A DNA stretch of 64,000 bases from Jiella soli (GCF_020615385.1 NZ_JAJAVB010000048.1:62001-126000); one strand, 5' to 3'. Shown: positions 1-15,352, counted from the stretch's first letter. The notes: generated by a model from the letters alone, not told the origin. Numbers and translations: made by a program.

Positions 1-14
1 CGGGGGCGCACACG

Positions 15-1331
<1,317 letters not shown>

Positions 1332-1359
1332 GATTCGGCTGCTCGCCGGCGGTCGGCCG

Positions 1360-1896
1360 CTACTGCCTCAGCACCAGCCGCCCGTTCTCGATCGAAAAGC
1401 CATCGAGGCGGTTGAGAAAGCTCATGCCGAGCAGCGTCACCGGCAGCTGCCCGTCATGGAGCACGATCGCATCGACATTGGTGATCTCGATCGGCCCGAG
1501 CGACACGCGGGCGATCCGCGTGCGCGCGGCAGGCGCCTCGCCATTCGCGGTTCGGACCGTTTCGCGCCATGCGGCGGGCGGGGGTGCGACACCGAGCCGG
1601 CGTGCCGTCGTCTCGTCGAGCGCGACGAGGGTCGCGCCCGTGTCGACCAGAACCGGCACGAACTGGCCGTTGAGCCGTGCGTCGGTGCGGAAATGCCCGG
1701 CCCGGTCAGCCTGAAGTTCCGTGGTGCGGCCGGCGGGGCGCGGCGCGGCGGGCGCGGCCGCCTCGACGAGGCTCGGCGCGGGATCGAGTTCCTCGACCTC
1801 GCCCGACAGCATCGCCGCCTCGTAACGCTCGAACACCGAGGGGGCGGCAAGCGCCACCAGCGACGAGAACACCATCAGGACAAGGAATTTGTGCAT
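1360..1896 (-). CDS. Retropepsin-like aspartic protease (TIGR02281-type, clan AA)
   Basis: A 178-residue protein with a hydrophobic N-terminus (residues 1-20) that acts as a signal anchor or signal peptide, a Pro/Ala-rich linker (about 38-58) and a C-terminal retropepsin-like domain. The single catalytic motif DTGAT is at residues 85-89, in the setting VPVLVDTGAT. Proteins of this family carry one Asp per chain and are expected to dimerise. The location is probably periplasmic and membrane-tethered; the substrate is unknown. It is convergent with deoA, only 28 bases away, and divergent from the GMC oxidoreductase gene. I infer proteolytic activity from the motif only. Confidence 0.82.
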   Translation of the reverse strand: MHKFLVLMVFSSLVALAAPSVFERYEAAMLSGEVEELDPAPSLVEAAAPAAPRPAGRTTELQADRAGHFRTDARLNGQFVPVLVDTGATLVALDETTARRLGVAPPPAAWRETVRTANGEAPAARTRIARVSLGPIEITNVDAIVLHDGQLPVTLLGMSFLNRLDGFSIENGRLVLRQ

Positions 1897-2159
1897 CGGA
1901 TTTCGCCTTCGCGCCGGGCCGATTGCGGGGAGGCTAGCGCGACGCTCCTTTCTCCCCCGTAAAGCCGGCTGGCCGAATGAAGGGCGCAGGCTTTGACGGG
2001 TGAAGCCTTCATCGTCGCGACGGGATCTGCGGCCCGACGCTACCGGAGCGAAAGGGCGGCCGTGGCCGGCCGGGTTGCCCTTCTTGCGTCTTCCGTCCGG
2101 GTGGAGCCGCCCGGCGGGGCGTTGTATGCCGGTTGCGGGAGACGCTTCGGGAGGACGCC

Positions 2160-3785
2160 ATGAACGGGAAGAACCCGGCAGAGACCTACGACTACGTGAT
2201 CGCGGGCGCGGGGTCGGCGGGCTGCGTCCTCGCCAACCGCCTGTCGGCCGATCCGAAGAACCGGGTCCTGCTTCTGGAGGGCGGGGGCAAGGACAATTGG
2301 ATCTGGTTCCACATCCCGGTCGGCTATCTCTTCGCCATCGGCAATCCGCGCGCCGACTGGATGTTCAAGACCGCTGCCGAGACCGGACTGAACGGGCGTG
2401 CGCTCGCCTATCCGCGCGGAAAGGTGCTGGGCGGCTCTTCGGCGATCAACGCCATGATCTACATGCGCGGCCAGGCCGCCGACTACGACCACTGGCGCCA
2501 GCTGGGGCTTCAGGGCTGGGGCTGGGGCGACGTCCTGCCGGTGTTCAAGCGGGTCGAGGACCATGTGGAGGGCGAAAGCGCGTTCCACGGTGCCGGCGGC
2601 GAGTGGCGGGTCGAGCATCCGCGCATAAGCTGGGAGATCCTCGACCGCGTGCGCGACGCGGCGGAGGCGGCGGGGGTGAAGAAGATCGCCGATTTCAACA
2701 CCGGCGACAACACGGGCTCCGCCTATTTCCAGGTCAACCAGAGGGCCGGCCGGCGCTGGAGCGCGGCGCGCGGCTTCCTGAAGCCGGCGATGAAGCGGCC
2801 GAACCTCAGGGTCGAGACGGGCGTGACCGTCGAGCGCGTGAACCTCGAGGACGGGCGCGCGGTCTCGGTCACCTATCGCAGGGCCGGCGAGACGATGACC
2901 GCCGGCGTGCGCGGCGAAATCGTGCTCGCCGCGGGGGCGGTGGGCTCGCCGCTGATCCTCGAGCGCTCCGGCATCGGCGCGGCCGAGCGGCTGAAGGCGC
3001 ACGGCATCGAGGCGGTCCACCATCTGCCGGGCGTCGGCGAGAACCTCCAGGACCATCTGCAGATCCGGCCGATCTACAGGGTCCACGGCATCAAGACGCT
3101 GAACACCGAATACTGGAACCTCGTCTCCCGGGCGTTGATGGGCGCGAGCTATCTGTTCCGCCGGCGCGGGCCGCTGACCATGGCGCCGAGCCAGGTCGGC
3201 GCCTTCGTGAAGTCGTCGCCCGAATACGAGACGGCCAATCTCGAATTCCACTTCCAGCCGCTGTCGCTGGACGACTGGGGCCATGGCCTGCACCGCTTTT
3301 CGGCCTTCACCGCCAGCGTCTGCAATCTGAGGCCGACGAGCCGCGGCTCGATCCACATGTCGGGTCCCAAGGCCGAGGACCGGCCGGACATTCGCCCGAA
3401 CTACCTCTCCACCGAGACCGACAGGCGCGTCGCAGTGGATTCCCTGAAATGGGCAAGGCGCATCGTGTCGCAGAAGCCGCTCGAAGCCTACCGGCCGGAG
3501 GAGGTGAAGCCCGGCGCGCACATCGCCTCGGACGCGGAGATGCTGGTGGCTGCCGGCGATCTCGGCACGACGATCTTCCACCCGGTCGGCACCGCCAAGA
3601 TGGGCACCGAGGACGACAGGATGGCGGTGGTCGACGAACGGCTTCGCGTCCGCGGCATCAGGGGCCTCAGGGTGATCGACGCTTCGGTGATGCCAACGAT
3701 CACCTCCGGCAACACCAATTCGCCGACCATCATGATCGCCGACAAGGGCGCCGAGATGATGCTGGAGGATGCCAGGGTGCGGTGA
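2160..3785 (+). CDS. GMC-family FAD oxidoreductase (choline/alcohol dehydrogenase-like)
   Basis: A flavin-dependent dehydrogenase of the glucose-methanol-choline family. The FAD-binding GAGSAG is at residues 16-21. The first GMC signature is near 81-101 (GKVLGGSSAINAMIYMRG) and the second near 265-280 (GAVGSPLILERSGIG). The C-terminal catalytic pair appears as His474 (FHPVGTAKMG) and Asn518 (GNTNSP), spaced as in choline oxidase. I chose the ATG at 2160 because GGGAGGACGCC precedes it; a TTG at 2133 would add nine residues without a better ribosome site. The 541-residue length fits BetA-like enzymes, but no betaine aldehyde dehydrogenase or choline transporter is nearby, so the substrate alcohol is unknown. 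Confidence 0.88.
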   Translation: MNGKNPAETYDYVIAGAGSAGCVLANRLSADPKNRVLLLEGGGKDNWIWFHIPVGYLFAIGNPRADWMFKTAAETGLNGRALAYPRGKVLGGSSAINAMIYMRGQAADYDHWRQLGLQGWGWGDVLPVFKRVEDHVEGESAFHGAGGEWRVEHPRISWEILDRVRDAAEAAGVKKIADFNTGDNTGSAYFQVNQRAGRRWSAARGFLKPAMKRPNLRVETGVTVERVNLEDGRAVSVTYRRAGETMTAGVRGEIVLAAGAVGSPLILERSGIGAAERLKAHGIEAVHHLPGVGENLQDHLQIRPIYRVHGIKTLNTEYWNLVSRALMGASYLFRRRGPLTMAPSQVGAFVKSSPEYETANLEFHFQPLSLDDWGHGLHRFSAFTASVCNLRPTSRGSIHMSGPKAEDRPDIRPNYLSTETDRRVAVDSLKWARRIVSQKPLEAYRPEEVKPGAHIASDAEMLVAAGDLGTTIFHPVGTAKMGTEDDRMAVVDERLRVRGIRGLRVIDASVMPTITSGNTNSPTIMIADKGAEMMLEDARVR

Positions 3786-3795
3786 TCGAGGTCTC

Positions 3796-5001
3796 TCAGG
3801 CCTTGCGCGCGTCGGCACCCGCCATCATGCCGGAAAGGGCGAGAACGACGAGAACGAGCGCGGACATGCCGACATAGACGTCGGCGAGGCCGACGCTCTC
3901 GGCAAGGAGGCCGATCGCCGAGGGCGCCAAGAGCCCGCCGGAATAGCCGATGGCGGTGGCGATCGAGATGCCGATGCCGGGCTTGAGGCCGGGAACGTTG
4001 CCGGCGGCGGAAAAGGCGATCGGCACGATGTTCGACAGGCCGATACCGGTCAGCGCGAAGCCGCAGATGACGATCGGCAGGCTGCCGCCGAGCCCGGTGA
4101 GGAGGAGGCCGCTCGCCGCGACGAGGGAGAACAGCCGCACCGTGTTGACCGCGCCGAGCCGGTCGCGGATGCCGTCGCCGAGGAAGCGGAAGGTCGCCAT
4201 GGCCGCCGAGAAGGCTGCAAAGGCGAGCCCCGACGTGACGACGTCGGCGCCGAGCGTCCCGCGCAGATAGATCGCGCTCCAGTCGATCGCCGCGCCCTCC
4301 GGCAGCATGGCGATCAGCGCGAACACGCCGATGGCGAGCGCCGTCACGAGCGCCGAGCGGTCGCGCCGCGCCGCCGCGATGATCGCGGCAAGGCCCCCGC
4401 CGCCGCCCGTTTCTTGCGCCGCCTCGTGGTCGAGCCGGTCGTCATGCCCGAGCTTCACGACGACGAGGAGCGCGGCGAGGGTCAGGAGGCCGGCAAGGAC
4501 GGCATGGGCCGGCGCGCCCAGCGCCGCGATGACCGGACCGCCGATCCCCGCTCCGATCATGCCGCCCATCGACCAGAAGCCATGGCAGGACGACATGATC
4601 GCCCGGCCCATGCCGCGCTCGACCGCGACGGCATTGGCGTTCATCGCGACGTCCATCCCGCCGAGCATCATGCCGAAGAAGAAGATCGCGGGGACGGCGA
4701 GAAGCGGGCTCGGCGCGACGACGAGAAGCGTCAGGGCGGGCGCGAGCAGGAGGTGGGTCGCGATCAGCGGTCGGCGCGAGCCGCCGCGCGAGATCGCAGC
4801 CCCGATCGCCGGCATGGCCGCCACTGCGCCGAGGCCGAAGACGAGGATCAGGAGCCCCAGCGCGCCCTCGGAAAAGCCGAGCCGGCCGGCGAGGATCGGC
4901 ACCTGCGGCGCCCAGGACCCGATGGCGAATCCGTTGACCAGGAAGGCGATTGCAACCGCCGTGCGGGCGGGCGGAAAGAAGCCGGCCCGGTCGAGAGCCA
5001 T
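3796..5001 (-). CDS. MFS transporter
   Basis: A 12-helix major facilitator protein of about 401 residues, rich in hydrophobic segments and with no signal peptide. The N-terminal half reads FAIGSWAPQVPILAGRLGF near residues 26-44 and resembles the YbjJ-type subgroup. The annotated start is ATG 5001; TTG codons at 5046 and around 5016 are possible alternatives because no strong ribosome site marks any of them. It lies 60 bases downstream of, and on the same strand as, a DeoR-family regulator, so the two probably form a regulator-transporter operon for a sugar, polyol or nucleoside-like compound. It is convergent with the GMC dehydrogenase, 10 bases away. The substrate is not deducible. Confidence 0.85.
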   Translation of the reverse strand: MALDRAGFFPPARTAVAIAFLVNGFAIGSWAPQVPILAGRLGFSEGALGLLILVFGLGAVAAMPAIGAAISRGGSRRPLIATHLLLAPALTLLVVAPSPLLAVPAIFFFGMMLGGMDVAMNANAVAVERGMGRAIMSSCHGFWSMGGMIGAGIGGPVIAALGAPAHAVLAGLLTLAALLVVVKLGHDDRLDHEAAQETGGGGGLAAIIAAARRDRSALVTALAIGVFALIAMLPEGAAIDWSAIYLRGTLGADVVTSGLAFAAFSAAMATFRFLGDGIRDRLGAVNTVRLFSLVAASGLLLTGLGGSLPIVICGFALTGIGLSNIVPIAFSAAGNVPGLKPGIGISIATAIGYSGGLLAPSAIGLLAESVGLADVYVGMSALVLVVLALSGMMAGADARKA

Positions 5002-5061
5002 GGTGTTGACGGTCAAGCGAGGATTCTTTCTCTGGTTGATCTTCAAAATGGCGCGGGGCCG

Positions 5062-5850
5062 TCAGCCGGAAACGCGGCTGACGCGCACGCCCTTGTCCTC
5101 GAAGGCGGAAACGAGCACCGGGTCCGCATGGGCCTCGACCACCAGCCGGTTCAGCCGATCGGCCGCGATGATGGCGAAGGGGGCGGCCGTGCCGAGCTTG
5201 TCTGCGGTCGCCGCGACCATGACCTGGTGGCTTGCCGTCGCGAGTGCCAGCTTCAGCTCGGCTTCTTCGACCTCGGAAGCGGTGATGCCCGCGACCGGAT
5301 CGATACCGCAGGCCCCGATGATCATGACGTCGGGGCGCAGCCGTCCGGCCTCGCGAAGCGTCCGCGCCCCGAGGCAGGCCCCCAATCTGGGGTCGAACCG
5401 CCCCCCGAGAAGAACGATCTCGATGCCGGCGTCCGGCGGCACCGCCGATGCGACGGCCGGCGAATTGGTGACCACCGTCAGGCGCGCTCCGTGCGGCAGC
5501 GCCGCGGCGACCGCGACATTGGTCGAGCCGGCATCGATGAAGACGGTCTCGCCCGGTTCGATCAGACCGGCGACCGTCTTGCCGAGCCGCGATTTCTCCT
5601 CGGTCTGCGCCAGGACGCGGTCCGCCATCAGCCCGGCCTTTGGCGCGCGCCTGACCGCGCCGCCATAGACGCGCTCGCAGGCGCCGAGCGCTGCGAGTTC
5701 GCGCAGATCGCGGCGGATGGTGTCCTCGGACACGGCGAGTTCCTGCGCCAGGGGACCGGCCAGGACACGCCCGTCCCGCTCGAGCCGCTGGCGGATGAGG
5801 TCCTGGCGCTGGCGGGTGAGGAGCGGGGCTGTGGTCGCGGATGTGGTCAC
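5062..5850 (-). CDS. DeoR/GlpR-family transcriptional regulator
   Basis: The N-terminal winged helix (residues about 10-60, including LAVSEDTIRRDLRELAALG) is typical of the DeoR family. The C-terminal sugar-phosphate sensor domain follows, with the signatures IDAGSTNVAVA and VTNSPAVA. The likely inducer is a phosphorylated sugar. A GTG at 5850 behind GGCGAG is the preferred start (262 residues); a TTG at 5871 would extend into the repeat-containing promoter region. The repeats just upstream (5861-5908) are candidate operators. It leads the MFS transporter gene on the same strand and is divergent from an SDR gene at 6126. Confidence 0.9.
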   Translation of the reverse strand: MTTSATTAPLLTRQRQDLIRQRLERDGRVLAGPLAQELAVSEDTIRRDLRELAALGACERVYGGAVRRAPKAGLMADRVLAQTEEKSRLGKTVAGLIEPGETVFIDAGSTNVAVAAALPHGARLTVVTNSPAVASAVPPDAGIEIVLLGGRFDPRLGACLGARTLREAGRLRPDVMIIGACGIDPVAGITASEVEEAELKLALATASHQVMVAATADKLGTAAPFAIIAADRLNRLVVEAHADPVLVSAFEDKGVRVSRVSG

Positions 5851-5860
5851 GTGGTCTCGC

Positions 5861-5908
5861 CATTCATGCAATGTTATGCGGGTTTATGCATGATCGTGCA
5901 TGATCCGG
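5861..5908. promoter_or_regulatory. Candidate DeoR-type operator repeats
   Basis: In the divergent region between the DeoR-family gene and the SDR gene, the pentamer TATGC/ATGCA recurs four times in about 45 bases. The set includes an imperfect inverted repeat, ATGCATGATCGTGCAT (5885-5900). Such clusters are typical of DeoR autoregulatory operators. The overlap with the start region of the regulator supports autoregulation. This is inference from repeats only; it is also possible that the GCATGATCC at 5899-5907 is half of a degraded Rhizobiales palindrome. Confidence 0.4.
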
Positions 5909-6125
5909 CAAGGCCTTCCCGGGTTCGAACGGGTTGCGGCCTTGGTTGGGTGAGGGCACCGCGACAGGTCGCTTGGCCGGCTAGCGGATGCGCCGGCTCC
6001 GATCCGGAACCCCTGCCACCGATTTCGGCTTGTCGGCGCAAAGGCTTGGCGCGACCCGGGGTTTTCTCGGAGGATTTTGCGGTGCGCGCTGCCTAACCCG
6101 CCTTACGACATGAAGGATGCTCCCA

Positions 6126-6998
6126 ATGGCTCTCGATCCCCGCAATTGCTATCCGCGCCCTGAGCAGCGCGACCAGCAACAGGGCATGCCCGGTTCGACC
6201 GGCGACATGGCGCCGAAGCCCGACCATGGCGAAGAGAGCTACAAGGGCTCCGGCAAGCTCAAGGATCGCGTGGCGATCATCACCGGCGGCGATTCCGGCA
6301 TCGGCCGTGCCGTCGCCATCGCCTATGCCCGCGAGGGTGCCGACGTCATCGTCGCCTATTGGGACGAGCACGAGGACGCCAAGGAGACCGCGCGCTGGGT
6401 GGAGAAGGCCGGCCGCAAGGCGGTCACGGTCGCCGGCGACGTCAAGGACGAAGCCTTCTGCAACGGCCTGATCGACAAGGCCTATGCCGAGTTCGGCCGG
6501 CTCGACATCCTCGTCAACAACGCCGCCCACCAGGCGACCTTTGAGAAGATCGAGGACATCTCGGCCGAGGAATGGGACGTCACCTTCCGCACCAACATCT
6601 ATTCGATGTTCTATTTGTCGAAGGCCGCGGTCGCCCGGATGGAGCCGGGCGGCGTGATCCTCAACACCAGCTCGATCAATGCCACGAGCCCGACACCGCA
6701 GCTTCTCGCCTATGCGACCACCAAGGGCGCGATCGCGAACTTCACCGCCGGGCTCGGCCAGTATGTCGCCGACCGGGGGATCCGGGTGAACGCAGTCGCG
6801 CCGGGGCCGATCTGGACGCCGCTGATCCCCTCGACCATGCCGGAGGAGAAGGTGAAGAGCTTCGGCTCCAATACGCCGCTCGGCCGTGCGGGCCAGCCGG
6901 CGGAGCTCGCCGGCGCCTATGTGTTTCTCGCCTCGGATGATGCCACCTACATCACCGGCGCGCTGGTGCCGGTCACCGGCGGCCGACCGATGCTGTGA
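6126..6998 (+). CDS. SDR family oxidoreductase, YghA-like
   Basis: A cytosolic NAD(P)-dependent short-chain dehydrogenase of 290 residues. It has the N-terminal extension of the YghA-type (residues 1-45, ending KPDHGEESYKGSGKL), the cofactor motif TGGDSGIG (53-60), NNAA (131-134), catalytic Ser near 183, and Tyr196/Lys200 in YATTK. The start at 6126 is chosen over the ATG at 6117 because GAAGGA precedes it at correct spacing. Family members are often stress-induced aldehyde or ketone reductases. The physiological substrate is unknown. It has its own promoter region, shared divergently with the DeoR-family gene. Confidence 0.9.
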   Translation: MALDPRNCYPRPEQRDQQQGMPGSTGDMAPKPDHGEESYKGSGKLKDRVAIITGGDSGIGRAVAIAYAREGADVIVAYWDEHEDAKETARWVEKAGRKAVTVAGDVKDEAFCNGLIDKAYAEFGRLDILVNNAAHQATFEKIEDISAEEWDVTFRTNIYSMFYLSKAAVARMEPGGVILNTSSINATSPTPQLLAYATTKGAIANFTAGLGQYVADRGIRVNAVAPGPIWTPLIPSTMPEEKVKSFGSNTPLGRAGQPAELAGAYVFLASDDATYITGALVPVTGGRPML

Positions 6999-7173
6999 CG
7001 GGCCGGTCGGCGTCCCGCCAAGCCACCGGGGGGCGGCGGCGCCCTCGGGGCCGTCGGGCGGGGCGCCTATCCCCGCTTGGGGGCCGGCTTCGCCAGAGGC
7101 AGGCCAATGGCTGCTAAGTATTTCTTCACCCGTGAAACTTATGGTTACTCCTCGTCCAATAAGGGGGGAATAA

Positions 7174-8595
<1,422 letters not shown>

Positions 8596-8728
8596 GGAAG
8601 AGCGCCTCCCCTGAAGGGAGGCGGGCTTCAGAGGCTCCCCCAGTCGCGGCGAGATCCCTTGCCGCGACGGCTGACCGTGGCGAAGGACGGCGCCTTCTCC
8701 TCCGGCAGCTCGCTGCCTCCCGATCTAA

Positions 8729-8995
8729 GCGAGCGGCGCCTTCGTCGGCGAGCACGCCAGCTGGGACCGCGACCGCTTCAACGGCTACAAGGTGGTCTAT
8801 GTGCCCTTCGCGAACGGCAAGCCTGACGGCAAGGCCGAGGACGTCATTACCGGCTTTCTCGGCGGCGAGGGCAATGCCCGCGGCCGGCCGGTGGGTGTCG
8901 CGATCGACAAGACCGGCGCGCTGCTCATTGCGGACGGTGTCGACAATACGGTCTGGCGGGTGAGCGCGGCCGAACAAGCGACCGCGCAACGCTAA
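8729..8995 (+). pseudogene. 3' remnant of a PQQ-dependent sugar (sorbosone-type) dehydrogenase
   Basis: The frame opens only after an in-frame TAA at 8726-8728. It then encodes the conserved C-terminal end of the family: GAFVGEHASWDRDRFNGYKV, VPFANGKPDG, GRPVGVAIDKTGALLIADG and NTVWRV. The remaining 300 or more upstream codons and any start site are absent, so this is a truncated gene fragment; the ATG/GTG codons inside are not credible starts. It differs from the intact paralogue at 48445-49698 and is not its duplicate. It suggests past loss of a periplasmic aldose dehydrogenase at this site. Confidence 0.75.
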
Positions 8996-9000
8996 CGCCC

Positions 9001-9033
9001 TTTCGGCCGGCGGTGATTTGCCGCCGGCCGAAA
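9001..9033. terminator. Perfect 13-bp inverted repeat between convergent units
   Basis: A 13-bp perfect stem (TTTCGGCCGGCGG and its complement) with a 7-base loop lies between the plus-strand remnant and the minus-strand Hsp70 gene. The stem itself starts and ends in T/A runs of three, so it can serve as a weak bidirectional intrinsic terminator. No longer T tract follows on either strand. Confidence 0.55.
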
Positions 9034-9047
9034 CGACCGCAGCCAGC

Positions 9048-10346
9048 TCAGCCGAATTTGCGCGCGGCGTCGATGGCAAGGCCGAGGCCGACCGAGCCGA
9101 AGGCGTCGGACTGGGCGATCCGCGCATGGGAAAAGCGCGAGACGGCGGCCGCCCTGACGGCGGGGACCTGCGCACCGCCGCCGGTCAGGATCACCGTCTC
9201 GATCGCCTCCGCCTTGACGCCGGCCTCCGATAGCGCGGCGTCGATAGCGCCGGTGATACGGGCGACGAGCTCGGCCGTCGCCGCTTCGAACGCCTCCCGG
9301 GTCGCCGGCGCCCGAAGGTCGAGACCGGGCTCCTCCAGCCGGATGAGCGTCTCGTCCGCGTCGGACAGCTCGATCTTCGCCGCCTCGACCGCGCCGGCGA
9401 GGCGATGGCCGGAGCGATGCTCCAGGAGATGGCCGAAGCGGGCGAGCTTCTCGGGCTCGGCCGCTTCCTTCTGCAGGGCGTAGACGTCGCGCCGGATCTT
9501 CGGCGTGTAGAGCGTGTTGATCCGGTGCCAGGTCGCCATGTCGTTGAAATACCAGACCGGCATCCGCCGCTTGCCGTCGTCGGTTGAACTGCCGAGGCCG
9601 AAATGCGGCATCACTTCCGCGATCGACAGGAGCCGGTCGAAATCCGTGCCGCCGACATGGACGCCGGTGGAGCTGAGGATGTCGGACAGCCGGTCCTCGG
9701 CCTGCGCGCGTTCCGGAGATAGCCTGACGACCGAGAAGTCGGACGTGCCGCCGCCGATGTCGACGACCAGCGCCAGCTCCTCCGCCGCGATCCGGCTCTC
9801 ATAATAGAGCGCGGCAGCGACCGGCTCGAACTGGAAGGCGATGTTGGAGAAGCCCTGCGAGCGGGCCGCTGCCTCCAGCTGGTCCTGCGCGGCCCGGTCG
9901 GCGTCGTCGTCCTCGTCGACGAAGCGGACCGGACGGCCGAGCACCACGTCGCTCAGCGCCACGGACGCCTCGCCCGCCGCCTCCGCGCGCCGCGCCTCGG
10001 CCTCGAGCTTTTCCCTCAGATGCGCGAGGAACCGGCCGATCAGCTCCACGAAGGTCAGCCGCATGCGCCCGACCTGCGTCGTCTCCTCCATCAGCGAGGA
10101 ACCGAGCACCGATTTCAGCGCCCGCATGAACCGCCCTTCGGCGCCATCCACATATTCGAAGACGGCGGCGCGGCCGAAATAGGTCTTGCCGTCCTCCAGC
10201 GAGAAGAACAGCGCCGAAGGCAGGGTCGGCGCCTCGCCCTCGACCGGCAGAAGCCGCGGCCCGGCATTGTTGCCGCGCCCGGCCCCGGCAAGGCCGAGCG
10301 TGGAATTGGTGGTGCCGAAATCGAGGCCGGCGAAGGTTCGAAGCAT
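9048..10346 (-). CDS. Hsp70-family protein, YegD-like
   Basis: An actin-fold ATPase of the Hsp70 superfamily. The phosphate-1 loop DFGTTNS is near residues 8-14, the phosphate-2 segment LALVVDIGGGTSDFSVV is in the middle, and the adenosine segment VILTGGGAQVPAVR is near the C-terminus. At about 432 residues it consists of the nucleotide-binding domain only; the substrate-binding and lid domains of DnaK are missing, as in E. coli YegD. The start at 10346 places the first beta strand at residue 3 as in YegD; an upstream ATG at 10451 would add an Arg/Pro-rich tail without family support. The cellular role is unknown. Confidence 0.88.
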   Translation of the reverse strand: MLRTFAGLDFGTTNSTLGLAGAGRGNNAGPRLLPVEGEAPTLPSALFFSLEDGKTYFGRAAVFEYVDGAEGRFMRALKSVLGSSLMEETTQVGRMRLTFVELIGRFLAHLREKLEAEARRAEAAGEASVALSDVVLGRPVRFVDEDDDADRAAQDQLEAAARSQGFSNIAFQFEPVAAALYYESRIAAEELALVVDIGGGTSDFSVVRLSPERAQAEDRLSDILSSTGVHVGGTDFDRLLSIAEVMPHFGLGSSTDDGKRRMPVWYFNDMATWHRINTLYTPKIRRDVYALQKEAAEPEKLARFGHLLEHRSGHRLAGAVEAAKIELSDADETLIRLEEPGLDLRAPATREAFEAATAELVARITGAIDAALSEAGVKAEAIETVILTGGGAQVPAVRAAAVSRFSHARIAQSDAFGSVGLGLAIDAARKFG

Positions 10347-10683
10347 GACAGGGCTCTCGGGGTCGGACGCGAACCGTTCCCAGGCGCGCCCGCGCCGAAA
10401 GCGGCGCGGCGATCGGCGGGCGGGTTCGGACGGTTCGAGAAACGGAAACATCGGGGCATCGCCCCGGCGGACGCCGTCTCTACCCGATAGCGGCGGGAAA
10501 TTGAAGAGCGGACGCAGTCGGCAGCCGGGCCGACACTCGGCACGCTATCGCTTCCTCGCTCTGCCGGCGTCGTCCGCTGCGTCGCGACACGGCCGTGACG
10601 CCTCCGCTCGACGGCTCCGCCCGCTCCGGCGGGGTCGCCTCCGCACGACCCGCCGGAACCTGCAGACAGCCGCTTCGGCGGGC
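10347..10683. other. Intergenic spacer between pyc and the Hsp70-family gene
   Basis: A 337-base GC-rich stretch between two minus-strand genes. I see no credible gene, RNA or T-tract terminator in it. It probably carries the promoter of the Hsp70-family gene, but no sigma-70 or EcfG box could be recognised. A GGAAC on the minus strand near 10375 lacks a matching -10 element. Confidence 0.5.
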
Positions 10684-14145
<3,462 letters not shown>

Positions 14146-14264
14146 GGAACGCTCCCTTCGAACAAGGCGCACGACTTATAGCGGGTCGGCCCGAATGCTC
14201 AACTTTGCGGCGGATGCGAGAGGTTCGCAAGTGCGAAGGGCGGCCGTGCGGGGCGGCCGACGCC

Positions 14265-15149
14265 TCAACGGTTGCGAATGAGCGGGGTCTTCTGAGGCCA
14301 CGGCGTCTTCTCGGTCTCGCGCACGAAGGTGAACAGGCCGGACATGCCGACGAGGACCATGCCGGCGACGGCGATGCCGTCCGGATATTCGCCGAAGAAG
14401 CTCGCGCCGATCAGCGCGGCCCAGACGATCTGGCTGTACTGGGTCGGTGCGACGCGCGCGGCGGGGGCGAGGCGGGTGGCGAAGACGATGAGGAGATGGG
14501 CGAGGCCGACGACGACGCCGCCAAAGAGGAGCAGCGGCCAGAGATCGGCCGTCGGCGGGACGAAGTCCGGCACCATCAGGACGCCGTTGACCGCGATGGC
14601 GGCGACGAGGACGGCGCCGATCAGGGTGATCCTGCGCTCGGCGGGGCCGAGGACGCGCAGGACGATGACCGTGATCGCGCCGCAGATGGCGACGCCCACG
14701 GCAGCGAAATGGCCGGGCAGCACTTCCCGGAACCCCGGCCGCACGACGAGAAGGACGCCGGCGAGGCCGCCGAAGACCGCGAGCCAGCGCCGCCAGCCGA
14801 TCGGCTCCTTCAGGACCAGCCAGGAGAAGACGGTGACGAAGAGCGGCAACAGGAAGATCAGCGCATAGGCTTCGGCAAGCGGCAGCGTGGTGAAGGCGTA
14901 GATGCCGAGAATGCCGCCGAGCGTGCCGCTCGCCATCCTGAGCGTCAAAAGCAGCGGGTGCTTCGGCACGAAGACGTTGGACCAGGTGTCGCCGGGCCGC
15001 TTGGTGAAGGCGACCGGCGCCAGGGCGATGAGCGAGATGAAGAAGCCGATCTCGAACACCGGCAGCCGCGCACCGATGGCCTTGGCCGTCGCATCGCCGC
15101 AGGCGAACGCGAAATAGGCCGCGAAGGCAAGGAGGATGCCGGCTTGCAT
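14265..15149 (-). CDS. EamA/DMT-family membrane transporter
   Basis: A 294-residue protein with about ten hydrophobic helices arranged as two EamA repeats, a layout typical of drug/metabolite exporters of the inner membrane. The N-terminus is MQAGILLAFAAYFAFACGDA, and the second-repeat motif APTQYSQIVWAALIG is clear. The substrate is unknown; family members export amino acids or metabolites. The start at ATG 15149 is the only one that matches the first helix, although its ribosome site is weak. The upstream region contains the candidate small RNA on the same strand (15353-15424), whose terminator insulates the two. Confidence 0.88.
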   Translation of the reverse strand: MQAGILLAFAAYFAFACGDATAKAIGARLPVFEIGFFISLIALAPVAFTKRPGDTWSNVFVPKHPLLLTLRMASGTLGGILGIYAFTTLPLAEAYALIFLLPLFVTVFSWLVLKEPIGWRRWLAVFGGLAGVLLVVRPGFREVLPGHFAAVGVAICGAITVIVLRVLGPAERRITLIGAVLVAAIAVNGVLMVPDFVPPTADLWPLLLFGGVVVGLAHLLIVFATRLAPAARVAPTQYSQIVWAALIGASFFGEYPDGIAVAGMVLVGMSGLFTFVRETEKTPWPQKTPLIRNR

Positions 15150-15352
15150 GGAAAGGTCCGGTGGCTGGGATTTCAGTGCCGGATATGCCCTGGACGCCCG
15201 CAAGGCAAGCCGCATGTGGCGGCCGGAGATATTTTGGGAAGACCCAGGATGTTCTGGGGAAGGGGTTGGCTCCGGACCCGCGCCCCACCCGTCGGTTCGA
15301 TGTCGGACTGGAGGGAACGACCTCGTCCGCCGGGTGGGAGCGATCTGGTACG

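Noticed and set aside
2000-3877. Alternative long plus- and minus-strand frames over the GMC gene
   Set aside because: They overlap the GMC gene completely, lack domains, and are explained by third-position GC bias.
5919-5935. tRNA 3' end or attachment site (GGGTTCGAACGGG, T-arm-like)
   Set aside because: No acceptor, anticodon arm or CCA context can be folded around it, and no integrase is nearby.
6006-6031. EcfG promoter for the YghA-like SDR (GGAAC at 6006-6010)
   Set aside because: The expected CGTT is absent at 16 or 17 bases; the nearest fit is GCTT, which misses the key G. The match is no better than chance.
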